NCBI RefSeq assembly: GCF_014873915.1
Contig: NZ_JADBEJ010000005.1
Location: 3,534,001-3,598,000, forward strand
Source: Amycolatopsis roodepoortensis
GTDB taxonomy: Bacteria > Actinomycetota > Actinomycetes > Mycobacteriales > Pseudonocardiaceae
Reading direction: 5' to 3'
Length of the DNA: 64,000 nucleotides
The notes below the pieces were generated by a model. That model was not told the origin of the DNA, did not search any database, and was given only the letters and a program-made list of their open reading frames with translations. The translations under genes and the position numbers were made by a program. Below are positions 7,294 to 14,832 of this stretch, piece after piece (the first letter of the stretch is position 1; each line of letters begins with the position of its first letter).

Positions 7294-8826
7294 CTAGTCC
7301 GAGGCCAGTTTCACGTCAACGACAAGAGAAGACCCATCACGGACAAGGCGGACAGGGACCACTTCGCCGACTTCGCGGGCGCGGACCGCGACGAGCAGTT
7401 CCGCCGAGTCGCGCACGAGCCGTCCGCCGACCTCCGTGATGACGTCCCCTTCTTTGATCCCGGCGGCGGCCGCGGGGCCGCCGGGGGCGACGTTGCGGAC
7501 CTGTGCGCCCATGGTGCTGGAGCCCGCGACGGTCGACGAAGCGTTGATGCCGATGTCGGGGTGGACGACCTTGCCGTCCTTGATCAGTGTTTTCGCGATC
7601 TTCACCGCGTAGTCACTGGGGATGGCGAACCCGATGCCGATGCTGCCGCCTTCGGCGCTGGACGAGCGGATCGCGGAGTTGATCCCGACCAGCGCGCCGG
7701 TCGCGTCGACGAGCGCGCCGCCCGAGTTGCCGTGGTTGATCGCGGCGTCGGTCTGGATGGCCTCGTAGATCACCGGCGCGCTGCCGCCGTCGCCACCGGC
7801 GGTCACCGGGCGGTTGAGCGCGCTCACGATGCCCGCGGTGACCGAGTTCTGCAGCGCCAGCGGCGAACCGACGGCGATCACGGAGTCGCCGACGGCGAGG
7901 TCGGACGACTTCCCGACCTGCAGCGCGGTCAGGTTCTTGACGTCGACCTTGACCACGGCGAGGTCGGTCTTGGGGTCGGCACCGACGATCTTCGCCTCGA
8001 CACGCTTGCCGTCGAAGAACACGGCGGTGACCTTGGTGGCCGCGTCGGCCGTCGCGGCGGAGATCACGTGTTCGTTCGTGAGCACGTAGCCCTGGGTGTC
8101 GATGACGACGCCGGAGCCCTGCTGACCGGCTTCGGCGCCGGGTTTGAACACTTCGAGCGAGACCACGGTGGGCGCCACCCGGTGGGCGATGTCCGCGATC
8201 GAGCCCGCCGGACGTTCCTTGGCCGCGTCGGCTTCGGAGATGCTGGCCTGTCCGGTCAGTTCGGTACCGGTGTCGGCGAACCACCAGCCGATCAGCCCAC
8301 CGGCGGCGCCGATGACGAGCGCGACCGCGGCAAGCATCGCCAGCGCCTTCGTCTGCACACGCCGGCCGAAAAGGACCTCCGGCAGGCTCAGCAGCGCGCC
8401 TTGCGGGCGCTTCGCGTCCTTCTCCTCGTCCGAGTCCTGATGCACGGCGGGCCCGGCGAGCACCGCGCCGGACGACGGGTCGCGCCAGGGATCCGAGGTC
8501 GTGGTCCAGAGCGGGCCTTCTGCGCCGTTCGCGGACGGTTCGGAGCCGTTGGTCCCGTGCGGCCGCTCCAGCACGACACCTTCGGCGCCCGGCGGGCGGC
8601 GGAAGGCCTCGGCGAGCGATTCCGGCGTCGGAGGCGCGAGGTTCAGGCCCGGCGCGGTCTGCCCGTTGGTGCCGGGCTGGTACAGCTTGTCGAAGGCTCC
8701 GTCGACGCCGCGCGGCCTGCCGAACGTGGCCGCCTGCGCCGGATCGACGGCGGGCCGGGCCAGCGGGCGCGGCGCCAGCCGATCCCCAGGCTGCTGCGGA
8801 TTCGCGTTCGGCTGCTCGGTCATCAT
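7294..8826 (-). CDS. HtrA-like membrane-anchored serine protease with PDZ domain
   Basis: A 510-residue protein. Residues 1-160 are a cytoplasmic, Pro/Asn-rich region, followed by one membrane helix (about 163-185, AMLAAVALVIGAAGGLIGWW). The extracytoplasmic part is a trypsin-like domain with catalytic His in VLTNEHVI, Asp in KTDLAVV and Ser in NHGNSGGALVD, and a C-terminal PDZ domain (about 420-510, GPAAAAGIKEGDVITEVGG). It corresponds to the HtrA/PepD group that degrades misfolded envelope proteins. Gene order with sigE, anti-sigma and tatB suggests SigE control. Two adjacent ATGs (8826 and 8823) could both serve as the start. Confidence 0.9.
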   Translation of the reverse strand: MMTEQPNANPQQPGDRLAPRPLARPAVDPAQAATFGRPRGVDGAFDKLYQPGTNGQTAPGLNLAPPTPESLAEAFRRPPGAEGVVLERPHGTNGSEPSANGAEGPLWTTTSDPWRDPSSGAVLAGPAVHQDSDEEKDAKRPQGALLSLPEVLFGRRVQTKALAMLAAVALVIGAAGGLIGWWFADTGTELTGQASISEADAAKERPAGSIADIAHRVAPTVVSLEVFKPGAEAGQQGSGVVIDTQGYVLTNEHVISAATADAATKVTAVFFDGKRVEAKIVGADPKTDLAVVKVDVKNLTALQVGKSSDLAVGDSVIAVGSPLALQNSVTAGIVSALNRPVTAGGDGGSAPVIYEAIQTDAAINHGNSGGALVDATGALVGINSAIRSSSAEGGSIGIGFAIPSDYAVKIAKTLIKDGKVVHPDIGINASSTVAGSSTMGAQVRNVAPGGPAAAAGIKEGDVITEVGGRLVRDSAELLVAVRAREVGEVVPVRLVRDGSSLVVDVKLASD

Positions 8827-8984
8827 TCCCCGGGGCTGAGATCAGGTTGGCCGGACGCGAGAGTACGCCAAGCCTCACCCGGGATTCTGCCGTGACCACG
8901 GTGAAGTGCGCGTTGATTCCCCGAACCCGGCGAGAAATGTGACACTTTAGGCAACCATGTCTCATCACTGGCCGTCTAACGGTC

Positions 8985-9638
8985 ATGTCCGAGTACCCGG
9001 GGGCCGGTTTCCCGCCCCAGAACGCCCCTCACCAGCAATGGCCGCAGCAGCAGTGGCCGCAGCACCAGGGCTGGCCGCAGCAGCCGCCCAAGAAGAAGGG
9101 GCTGTCCACCAAGGTGAAAGTGCTGCTGCTCGTCGCCGCGCTCGTCGTGGTCGGCGGCGGGATCGGCTTCATCTTCGTGATGAAGGCGGCCGTCGGACCG
9201 GAGAAGCAGGCCAAAGCGCTCACCGAAGGCGATTGCGTGGCGCTGACCGGCTCCGGCAAGGAGGCCGACGCCGTCAAGACACCATGCGATTCGCCGCAAG
9301 CGCCCTACGCGGTGAGCCTCACCGGGGTCGACAAGGGCACGTGGGACTGCAAGGACGGTTTCTACAAGTACGCCGTCCCGAGGGGGGCGCGCGGGGACGG
9401 CGTCGCCCTGTGCCTGGCGATCAACGCCAAGGTCGGGCTGTGTTTCGACGATATCGAGACCAAGACACCGCCACCGCTCAAGGACTGCGGGTCGGCGCGG
9501 CTGAAGATCAGCGAGGTCTTCCCGCAGATGAGCGTGGTGACCAGTCCGTGCGCCGAAGGCACGAAGGAAGTCATCTCGTACGCCAGCTATGGGACTTCGA
9601 AGTTCAAGAGCGCGACGATCTGTTTCGTCAAACCCTGA
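8985..9638 (+). CDS. LppU/SCO3897-like membrane-anchored protein
   Basis: A 217-residue protein with a Gln/Trp/Pro-rich head (residues 1-40, repeats of QQWPQ), a membrane helix (about 45-65) and an extracytoplasmic domain with six or more Cys residues, CVALTGSGKEADAVKTPCDS being typical of the LppU/SCO3897 family. The family is exported and of unknown function. It converges on the anti-sigma gene; the two stop codons sit in the arms of one hairpin. Confidence 0.7.
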   Translation: MSEYPGAGFPPQNAPHQQWPQQQWPQHQGWPQQPPKKKGLSTKVKVLLLVAALVVVGGGIGFIFVMKAAVGPEKQAKALTEGDCVALTGSGKEADAVKTPCDSPQAPYAVSLTGVDKGTWDCKDGFYKYAVPRGARGDGVALCLAINAKVGLCFDDIETKTPPPLKDCGSARLKISEVFPQMSVVTSPCAEGTKEVISYASYGTSKFKSATICFVKP

Positions 9639-9649
9639 CGAAACAGATC
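9617..9649. terminator. Bidirectional hairpin made from two convergent gene ends
   Basis: GATCTGTTTCGTCA (9617-9630) and its exact complement (9636-9649) flank a five-base loop. The left arm is the last codons of the LppU-like gene; the right arm carries the last codons of the anti-sigma gene. Both stops fall inside the structure. Confidence 0.7.
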
Positions 9650-10322
9650 AGCGAGCGGACACCGGCATGGGCACGCTGGACGTGCTCGGGCTCGGCGTGG
9701 TGCTGCGCGGCGGCTCCGGCTGGGCGCCGCCCAGCTGCGCGGGCAGCAGCCCGGCGTTGACGCCTTGCGGCGGGGTCAAGCCGGTGTTCGGCTGTTCTTC
9801 GGTGCCGTCACCCGAGGTCGCGACGAGGGCGAGCGCGCTCAGCACCAGACCCGAAACGACGACTCCGGCGCCCTGCGCGTACTTCCGCCGGGCGAGGCCG
9901 AACCGCCCGCCGCCGAGCACGTTCGGCGACTGGCCCAGCGGCGCCGTTGATCCCAACGGCGCGGTCCCGCCCAGAACCCCGGTGTCGCGAAGGCCGGCGA
10001 CCCGGTCGGGCCGCTGGATGGCCACCAGCTGACCGTCGGCGGTCATCGCCAGGTTGTCCGGTGTGCCGGGAAGTTCGGTGTTCTGCGGGATGGAGCAAAG
10101 GCTGGCCAGGAAACCCGCCGACATCGACGGGGCTCCCGCCTGCTTCACGGCCGCGACGGCCTGGCGCTGGGCGGTCACTTCGGCGGCGCAGGACTGGCAA
10201 CGGGCGATATGCGCCGAAGCCCTGTCCTGGGCGCCGAGGGACAGCTCGCCGTCCACGAAGGCGACGATGGCGTCCGGAAGCAGATGCGACTCGGGGAGTC
10301 CCCAACCTCGCGGTGCGGTCAT
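9648..10322 (-). CDS. rseA: Anti-sigma factor with zinc-binding ZAS domain
   Basis: A 224-residue protein. Residues about 18-60 hold the zinc-finger anti-sigma motif with HIARCQSC (H-x3-C-x2-C), which binds the cognate ECF sigma factor. One hydrophobic segment near residues 160-182 (GVVVSGLVLSALALVAT) may anchor it in the membrane, followed by a Gly/Pro-rich tail. Its ATG overlaps the sigE stop by four bases (ATGA), so the two are translated in a fixed ratio. This is the arrangement of M. tuberculosis sigE-rseA. The symbol is by neighbourhood and domain, not by full alignment. Confidence 0.85.
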   Translation of the reverse strand: MTAPRGWGLPESHLLPDAIVAFVDGELSLGAQDRASAHIARCQSCAAEVTAQRQAVAAVKQAGAPSMSAGFLASLCSIPQNTELPGTPDNLAMTADGQLVAIQRPDRVAGLRDTGVLGGTAPLGSTAPLGQSPNVLGGGRFGLARRKYAQGAGVVVSGLVLSALALVATSGDGTEEQPNTGLTPPQGVNAGLLPAQLGGAQPEPPRSTTPSPSTSSVPMPVSAR

Positions 10323-10939
10323 ACCCCCACCTTCGCAGACTCCTGCGCCGCGGCGCGACGACGCTCCAAAGAAGCGCGAAGCGCCTGGCGGCCGCGGTGG
10401 ATCCGGCTGCGCACGGTGCCGAGCTTGACACCGAGGGTGGCGCCGATCTCCTCGTACGAGAGGCCTTCGACGTCGCACAGCACGACCGCGGCACGGAACT
10501 CGGGCGGCAACTCGTCGAGCGCGGCCTGCAGGTCCGGGTCGAGGTGCGTGTCCGAGTAGACCTGCTCGGGGCTCGGGTCGTCACCGACGATGCGGTCGGT
10601 GTCCTCGGGGAGGCCTTCCATCCGCACACGCGAGCGGCGGCGGGCCATGTCGAGGAAGAGGTTCGTGGTGATGCGGTGCAGCCAGCCTTCGAACGTGCCG
10701 GGCTTGTAGGAGGCGAGCGAGCGGAAGACCCGGATGAAGGTCTCCTGCGTCAGGTCCTCGGCGTCGTGGGCGTTACCGGTCAGGCGGTACGCCAGCCGGT
10801 ACACGCGGTCGGCGTGTTCACGCACGACCTCGTCCCACGAGGGCGGCGTCCATGCGGCCTCGTCCACCGTCACCGGCGTGACCTGGTCCGCGTGCTGGTC
10901 CTGCATCGTTTCCTGCATCGGGGAAGTAGGCACCTCCAT
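10319..10939 (-). CDS. sigE: ECF RNA polymerase sigma factor SigE
   Basis: A 206-residue sigma-70 family protein with region 2 (YRLTGNAHDAEDLTQETFIRV, residues about 50-75) and region 4 (LPPEFRAAVVLCDVEGLSYEE, about 145-195). It would direct RNA polymerase to envelope-stress promoters and is held by the downstream anti-sigma factor. I chose the ATG at 10939 because GGGAG lies eight bases upstream; an in-frame GTG at 10984 would add 15 residues. The divergent O-methyltransferase and following anti-sigma, htrA and tatB genes match the M. tuberculosis sigE neighbourhood. Confidence 0.9.
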   Translation of the reverse strand: MEVPTSPMQETMQDQHADQVTPVTVDEAAWTPPSWDEVVREHADRVYRLAYRLTGNAHDAEDLTQETFIRVFRSLASYKPGTFEGWLHRITTNLFLDMARRRSRVRMEGLPEDTDRIVGDDPSPEQVYSDTHLDPDLQAALDELPPEFRAAVVLCDVEGLSYEEIGATLGVKLGTVRSRIHRGRQALRASLERRRAAAQESAKVGV

Positions 10940-11117
10940 CAGCGTCTTCTCCCAACTACTCCACCCAACGCGGGCGATGAGCACGGTGTTCCCGTTGTCG
11001 AGGACCAGTCTGTCCGGCCTGCTTATGTTTCTAGTGAGACTGGACTGAGAGGAGGCTGAGAAGTCGGTACCAGGGAGTCTTCGCTCTTTTGACGATAGGC
11101 AGCGCTAACCTCCGCGT

Positions 11118-11768
11118 GTGAATTCCGGGACGCATGCGGGCTCGCCTGCCGAGGCCGCCGACGCCGACCTCGTCGACGGCTACGTCCCCGACGACGAGGT
11201 ACTGGCCGCCGCGCGGGCGCGGTCGGCCGATCTGGGATGCGGCCCGCTGAGCGCGGGCGCGGGCGCGACTCTGCGATTTCTCGCCACGACGCTGCGGGCG
11301 AAGGCCGTGGTCGAGGTCGGGACCGGGGCCGGGGTGAGCGGGTTGTGCCTGCTCGGCGGCATGGTCGACGACGGGATCCTCACCTCGATCGACATCGAGC
11401 CGGAGTACCACCGGGCGGCGCGGGCGGCGTTCCGCGAGGCCGGCTACGCGCCCGGGCGGACCCGGCTGATCATGGGGCGCGCGCTCGACGTCCTCCCCCG
11501 GCTCACCCCCGGCGGCTACGACCTGGTGTTCGTCGATTCGGCGCCGGTCGAGTACCCGAGCTGCTACGAGAAGGCCGTCTCGCTGCTGCGTCCCGGCGGG
11601 ATACTGGCGTTCCACAACGTCTCGGGGACCAGGGTGACCGATCCCTCACGGCGTGATCCGGACACCCTCGCGCTGCGGGAGGTCGCGCGGGCGTTCCGCG
11701 AGGACGAGCGGCTGGTCCCGGCGCTGTTGCCGGTGGGCGGCGGGCTGCTGGTCGCCGCGATCGCGTAG
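11118..11768 (+). CDS. SAM-dependent O-methyltransferase (family 3)
   Basis: A 216-residue class I methyltransferase. The SAM site reads VVEVGTGAGVSGLCLL (residues about 64-80), with the acidic ribose contact in LTSIDIEPEY and the motif YDLVFVDSAPVEYP. It resembles catechol/caffeoyl-CoA-type O-methyltransferases and the Rv1220c protein found divergent to sigE. The substrate is unknown. TAACCT six bases before the GTG points to a leaderless mRNA. The stop codon TAG is also the start of a 20-bp repeat (11767-11786). Confidence 0.87.
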   Translation: MNSGTHAGSPAEAADADLVDGYVPDDEVLAAARARSADLGCGPLSAGAGATLRFLATTLRAKAVVEVGTGAGVSGLCLLGGMVDDGILTSIDIEPEYHRAARAAFREAGYAPGRTRLIMGRALDVLPRLTPGGYDLVFVDSAPVEYPSCYEKAVSLLRPGGILAFHNVSGTRVTDPSRRDPDTLALREVARAFREDERLVPALLPVGGGLLVAAIA

Positions 11769-11786
11769 CAAGGGACCTTTGCTACC
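11767..11786 (-). repeat. 20-bp repeat, copy 1
   Basis: Reverse complement of GGTAGCAAAGGTCCCTTGCT. It begins inside the stop codon of the O-methyltransferase gene. The 17-base core is a near-palindrome, able to fold as a short hairpin in RNA with one G-U pair. Confidence 0.9.
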
Positions 11787-11820
11787 ACTTTTCAGACGCG
11801 TTCCGCGCCCTGCTTCGAGG

Positions 11821-11887
11821 GTCTGGTGTCCCCAATGGCGCATTCGAGACGCTCAGTGTCTCGAATGCGCCATTGGGGACACCAGAC
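11821..11887. terminator. Perfect inverted repeat with 30-bp arms
   Basis: Arms 11821-11850 and 11858-11887 are exact complements around the loop GCTCAGT. It lies between the convergent O-methyltransferase and MFS genes and is probably a bidirectional terminator. The arms are far longer than termination needs, and the sequence CCCCAATGGCGCATTCGAG looks like a family element rather than unique DNA. Confidence 0.75.
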
Positions 11888-11924
11888 CGGCTCGCGATTT
11901 GCTCGACAGCGACCGAGAGCCGCA

Positions 11925-13181
11925 CTACCTCGCCTTTGCGTGGGCCCTGACCTTCAGGGGAGGCAAGGAGGCCTTCACGGACTTCGGGACCACCGCGAGC
12001 ACGGCCACCGCGGCGACGGCGAGCCAGACGGCGGTGAGCACGATCAGCCACGTCCAGCCCGCGTGCCCGTAGACGGTCGCGCCGACGGCGCCGCCGACGC
12101 TGCTGCCGAGGTAGTACGAAAGCGTGTAGAGCCCGCCCACCTGGCCTCGGGCGTTCTCGGGCGCCTCCGCGGCGGCCCAGCCGTTGGCGACGGCGTGCGC
12201 GGCGAAGAACGCGCCGGTCAGCACCACGAACCCGGCGACGACCATGGGCAGCGAGTCGGACAGCGTCAGCGCGGCGCCCGCGATCGTGAGCAGCAGCGCG
12301 CCGACGAGTGCCCGGCGACGCCCGAACCGGCCGACGAGCTTGCCCGCCGTCGCCGACGAGACCGACCCCATCGCGTACGCGAGGAAGACGAGCGACGCGA
12401 TCGCAGGCGAGAGGTTCAGTGGCTCGCCGGTCAGGCGGAATCCGGCGGCGTTGTAGAGCGCGACGAACGAGCCCATCGCCAGCAGCGCGACCGCGTACTG
12501 GGCCAGCAGGACCGGCTTCCGGACGGCCGCACCGAGCCCGGCGAGCACCGCCCGGCCCTGCTCGCGCAGCCGCTCTGACCTGCGGCGATCCGCGAAAGTG
12601 GTAGCAAAGGTCCCTTGCTCCCCCGGTGGCAGGGCCAGCACCGTGACCACCGTGCAGACCAGCCCGATCCCCGCGACCACGAGCAGCGCGCCGTGGTAGC
12701 CGAACGGCCCGGCGGTGAACCCGGCCGCGAGCCGTCCGATCATGCCGCCGATGGTGTTCCCGGCGATCATCGCGCCCACCGCCGCCGCGAGCCCGGCCTT
12801 GCCGAGCCGTTCCGCGAGATAGGCGGCGGCCACTCCGGGGAACCCCGCGATCGCGACTCCCTGCAGCGCCCGGAGCACGAGCAGCGCCGGATAGCTGGGC
12901 GCCAGCGGCAGCAGGAAACCGAACACGACCGACGCGACCACCGAAGCGATGATCACCGGACGCCGTCCCACGACCTCCGACAGCGCCGCGATGGGTAGCA
13001 CGGCGATCGCCAGCGCACCGGTCGCCACACTCACCGCGAGCGAAGCGCCACCGGGATCGAGGTGATACTGCTCGGCCAGCTGCGGCAGCACCGGCTGCGG
13101 CGCGTAGAGCAGCGCGAACGAGGAGATCCCGGCCGCGGCGACGGCGATCGTCACGCGGCGGGTGGTTCCGATGGCAGGCAC
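11925..13181 (-). CDS. MFS transporter (DHA-type)
   Basis: A 418-residue permease with about twelve membrane helices and an early MFS signature (LSEVVGRRPVIIASVV, residues about 63-80). This subgroup exports drugs or small metabolites; the substrate here is unknown. Two intergenic repeats have become part of the coding sequence: the 20-bp repeat gives EQGTFAT in the central cytoplasmic loop between helices 6 and 7, and a GTGAAGGCC element gives SVKASLP near the C-terminus (11962-11982). The start is GTG with TAGCTT eight bases before it. The divergent LysR gene 63 bases away is the likely regulator. Confidence 0.88.
   Translation of the reverse strand: MPAIGTTRRVTIAVAAAGISSFALLYAPQPVLPQLAEQYHLDPGGASLAVSVATGALAIAVLPIAALSEVVGRRPVIIASVVASVVFGFLLPLAPSYPALLVLRALQGVAIAGFPGVAAAYLAERLGKAGLAAAVGAMIAGNTIGGMIGRLAAGFTAGPFGYHGALLVVAGIGLVCTVVTVLALPPGEQGTFATTFADRRRSERLREQGRAVLAGLGAAVRKPVLLAQYAVALLAMGSFVALYNAAGFRLTGEPLNLSPAIASLVFLAYAMGSVSSATAGKLVGRFGRRRALVGALLLTIAGAALTLSDSLPMVVAGFVVLTGAFFAAHAVANGWAAAEAPENARGQVGGLYTLSYYLGSSVGGAVGATVYGHAGWTWLIVLTAVWLAVAAVAVLAVVPKSVKASLPPLKVRAHAKAR
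12600..12619 (+). repeat. 20-bp repeat, copy 2, inside the MFS gene
   Basis: GGTAGCAAAGGTCCCTTGCT in full, read through in the MFS reverse frame as EQGTFAT. Its position in the central cytoplasmic loop, a length-tolerant part of MFS proteins, explains why it is harmless. Confidence 0.9.
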
Positions 13182-13244
13182 GGACCTGAAGCTAAGCCTG
13201 GCTAAACGATACGTCTAATACGCTCATCTGCCACAATCGATACC

Positions 13245-14144
13245 GTGCTGAATGAAAGGATGACCGCCCAGCTAGCCCCGCAGCTCGCCCTGCTCACCGC
13301 ACTCCGCCGCACGACGAACGTCACACGCGCGGCCGAACTGCTCGGCGTCCCGCAGCCCACGGTAAGCCGCCGGATCTCGGCGCTCGGCGACGCCCTCGGC
13401 GCCCCGCTCACGGTCCCCGACGGTCGCGGCATCCGGCTCACCCGGGCCGCCGAACTGCTGGCCGATGCCGCCGAACGCGCGCTCGCCGCCGTCGACGCCG
13501 GAGTCCGCCAGGCCCGCGAAGAGGTCGACCCCGAATCCGGGCACATCGTCCTCGGCTTCCTGCACCTGCTCGGCAGGTCGCTGGTCCCCACGTTGCTCCG
13601 CGGCTATCGCGCCGACCATCCGGGCGTCCGGTTCACCCTGGTCCAGGGGTCACGTCAGGACATGGTCGACCGGCTGACCAGCGGCGAGCTCGACCTCGCG
13701 CTGCTCGCGCCCGCCCCCGTCGACGACCCGCTGCTCGACGCAGCCGTCCTCACTGAGCAGGAGATCTTCCTGTCCGTGCCGACGTCGCACCGCCTCGCGG
13801 ACCGGCCCAGCGCCGCCATCGAAGACCTCAAGGACGAGGAGTTCGTGCTCCTCGAAACCGGCTACGGCCTCCGCACCATCACCGACGAGCTGTGCGCAAA
13901 GGCCGGCTTCGAACCGAAGATCGCGTTCGAGGGCCAGGAGTCCGACACCGTCCGCGGTCTGGTCGCGGCCGGGCTCGGCGTCGCGCTGCTCCCCCGTTTC
14001 GAGCCGGGCAGCCCGGCGGGAGTCGTCGAAGTCCCACTGGTGCCGCCGGTCGGGCGGACCATCGGCCTGGCGTGGCGACGCGACGTGGTCCTGCCGCCCG
14101 CCGTCCTGCGGTTCCGTGAGCGGGTCCGCGCGCAGTCCTGGTGA
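13245..14144 (+). CDS. LysR-family transcriptional regulator
   Basis: A 299-residue regulator with an N-terminal winged helix (residues about 8-65, TNVTRAAELLGVPQPTVSRRIS) and a periplasmic-binding-like effector domain (about 95-295). It is divergent from the MFS exporter across 63 bases, the usual layout for a LysR protein controlling its neighbour. The GTG start has CACAAT seven bases upstream, again suggesting a leaderless mRNA; an ATG at 13260 is the alternative. The effector is unknown. Confidence 0.9.
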   Translation: MLNERMTAQLAPQLALLTALRRTTNVTRAAELLGVPQPTVSRRISALGDALGAPLTVPDGRGIRLTRAAELLADAAERALAAVDAGVRQAREEVDPESGHIVLGFLHLLGRSLVPTLLRGYRADHPGVRFTLVQGSRQDMVDRLTSGELDLALLAPAPVDDPLLDAAVLTEQEIFLSVPTSHRLADRPSAAIEDLKDEEFVLLETGYGLRTITDELCAKAGFEPKIAFEGQESDTVRGLVAAGLGVALLPRFEPGSPAGVVEVPLVPPVGRTIGLAWRRDVVLPPAVLRFRERVRAQSW

Positions 14145-14213
14145 CGTTCGTCAGGGTCGATCCCTGCCGTTCGTCCACCACGCGGGCACGTCGTTTTCGC
14201 TAACTTCGGGTGA

Positions 14214-14825
14214 ATGTACGACGACATCGTGGAGTTGGCGGGTGAGAGCCCGAGCTGGCTTCAGGCGACGGGGATCCTGTTCACGGAAGCAGGGCTGCTC
14301 GTCTACGCGGCGCTGTTCGCCTGGATGTTGTGGCGGGCGCGCACTTCGCCGGTCCGGATCGCCGTGGCGTTGCTGCCGCCTGCCGCGACCGCGATCGCGT
14401 ACCTGATCAGCGAGGGCCTGAAGAGCGTGATCCAGGAGGATCGGCCGTGCCGGAACCTCGTCACGCTCGTCGACTGCCCGCCGATCGGCGACTGGTCCTT
14501 CCCGAGCAACCACTCCACGATCGGCGCGGCGGCCGCCGTCGGCCTGGCGCTCGCTTGGCGACGGCTCGCGCCGTGGGTGCTCCCGGGCGCCCTGCTGATG
14601 GGCTTCTCACGAGTCTTCGTCGGCGCGCACTATCCGCACGACGTGCTCGCCGGGCTCGTCCTCGGCTCCCTCACGGCGTGGCTCGTGTTCCGGTACCTGA
14701 CCGGCCCCGCGACCAGAATCGCCCGGCGGCTCACCGCCCACGCCGGGGACGCGCCGACCCAGCCCATGCCCAAGGTCGACCTGCGGAGCGGTAGCAAAGG
14801 TCCCTTGCTCCCGCCCCGCAGGTAA
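14214..14825 (+). CDS. PAP2-family membrane phosphatase
   Basis: A 203-residue protein with about five membrane helices and the three PAP2 motifs: KSVIQEDRPC, PSNHSTIG (usual PSGH) and SRVFVGAHYPHDVLAG, supplying the catalytic His residues and Asp. The family removes phosphate from lipid or isoprenoid phosphates such as undecaprenyl diphosphate or phosphatidate. The ATG has TAACTT seven bases upstream (leaderless). The last residues, GSKGPLL, are encoded by a 20-bp repeat copy (14790-14809), so the C-terminus has been rewritten by the element. Confidence 0.86.
   Translation: MYDDIVELAGESPSWLQATGILFTEAGLLVYAALFAWMLWRARTSPVRIAVALLPPAATAIAYLISEGLKSVIQEDRPCRNLVTLVDCPPIGDWSFPSNHSTIGAAAAVGLALAWRRLAPWVLPGALLMGFSRVFVGAHYPHDVLAGLVLGSLTAWLVFRYLTGPATRIARRLTAHAGDAPTQPMPKVDLRSGSKGPLLPPRR
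14790..14809 (+). repeat. 20-bp repeat, copy 3, inside the PAP2 gene end
   Basis: GGTAGCAAAGGTCCCTTGCT read in frame as SGSKGPLL just before the PAP2 stop codon at 14823-14825. It is followed by the convergent aminopeptidase end. Confidence 0.9.
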
Positions 14826-14832
14826 CCGCAGG

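Noticed and set aside
11925..13181. Frameshift or pseudogene status for the MFS transporter because of the embedded repeats
   Set aside because: The reading frame is intact from start to stop, with the full set of membrane helices on both sides of the insert.
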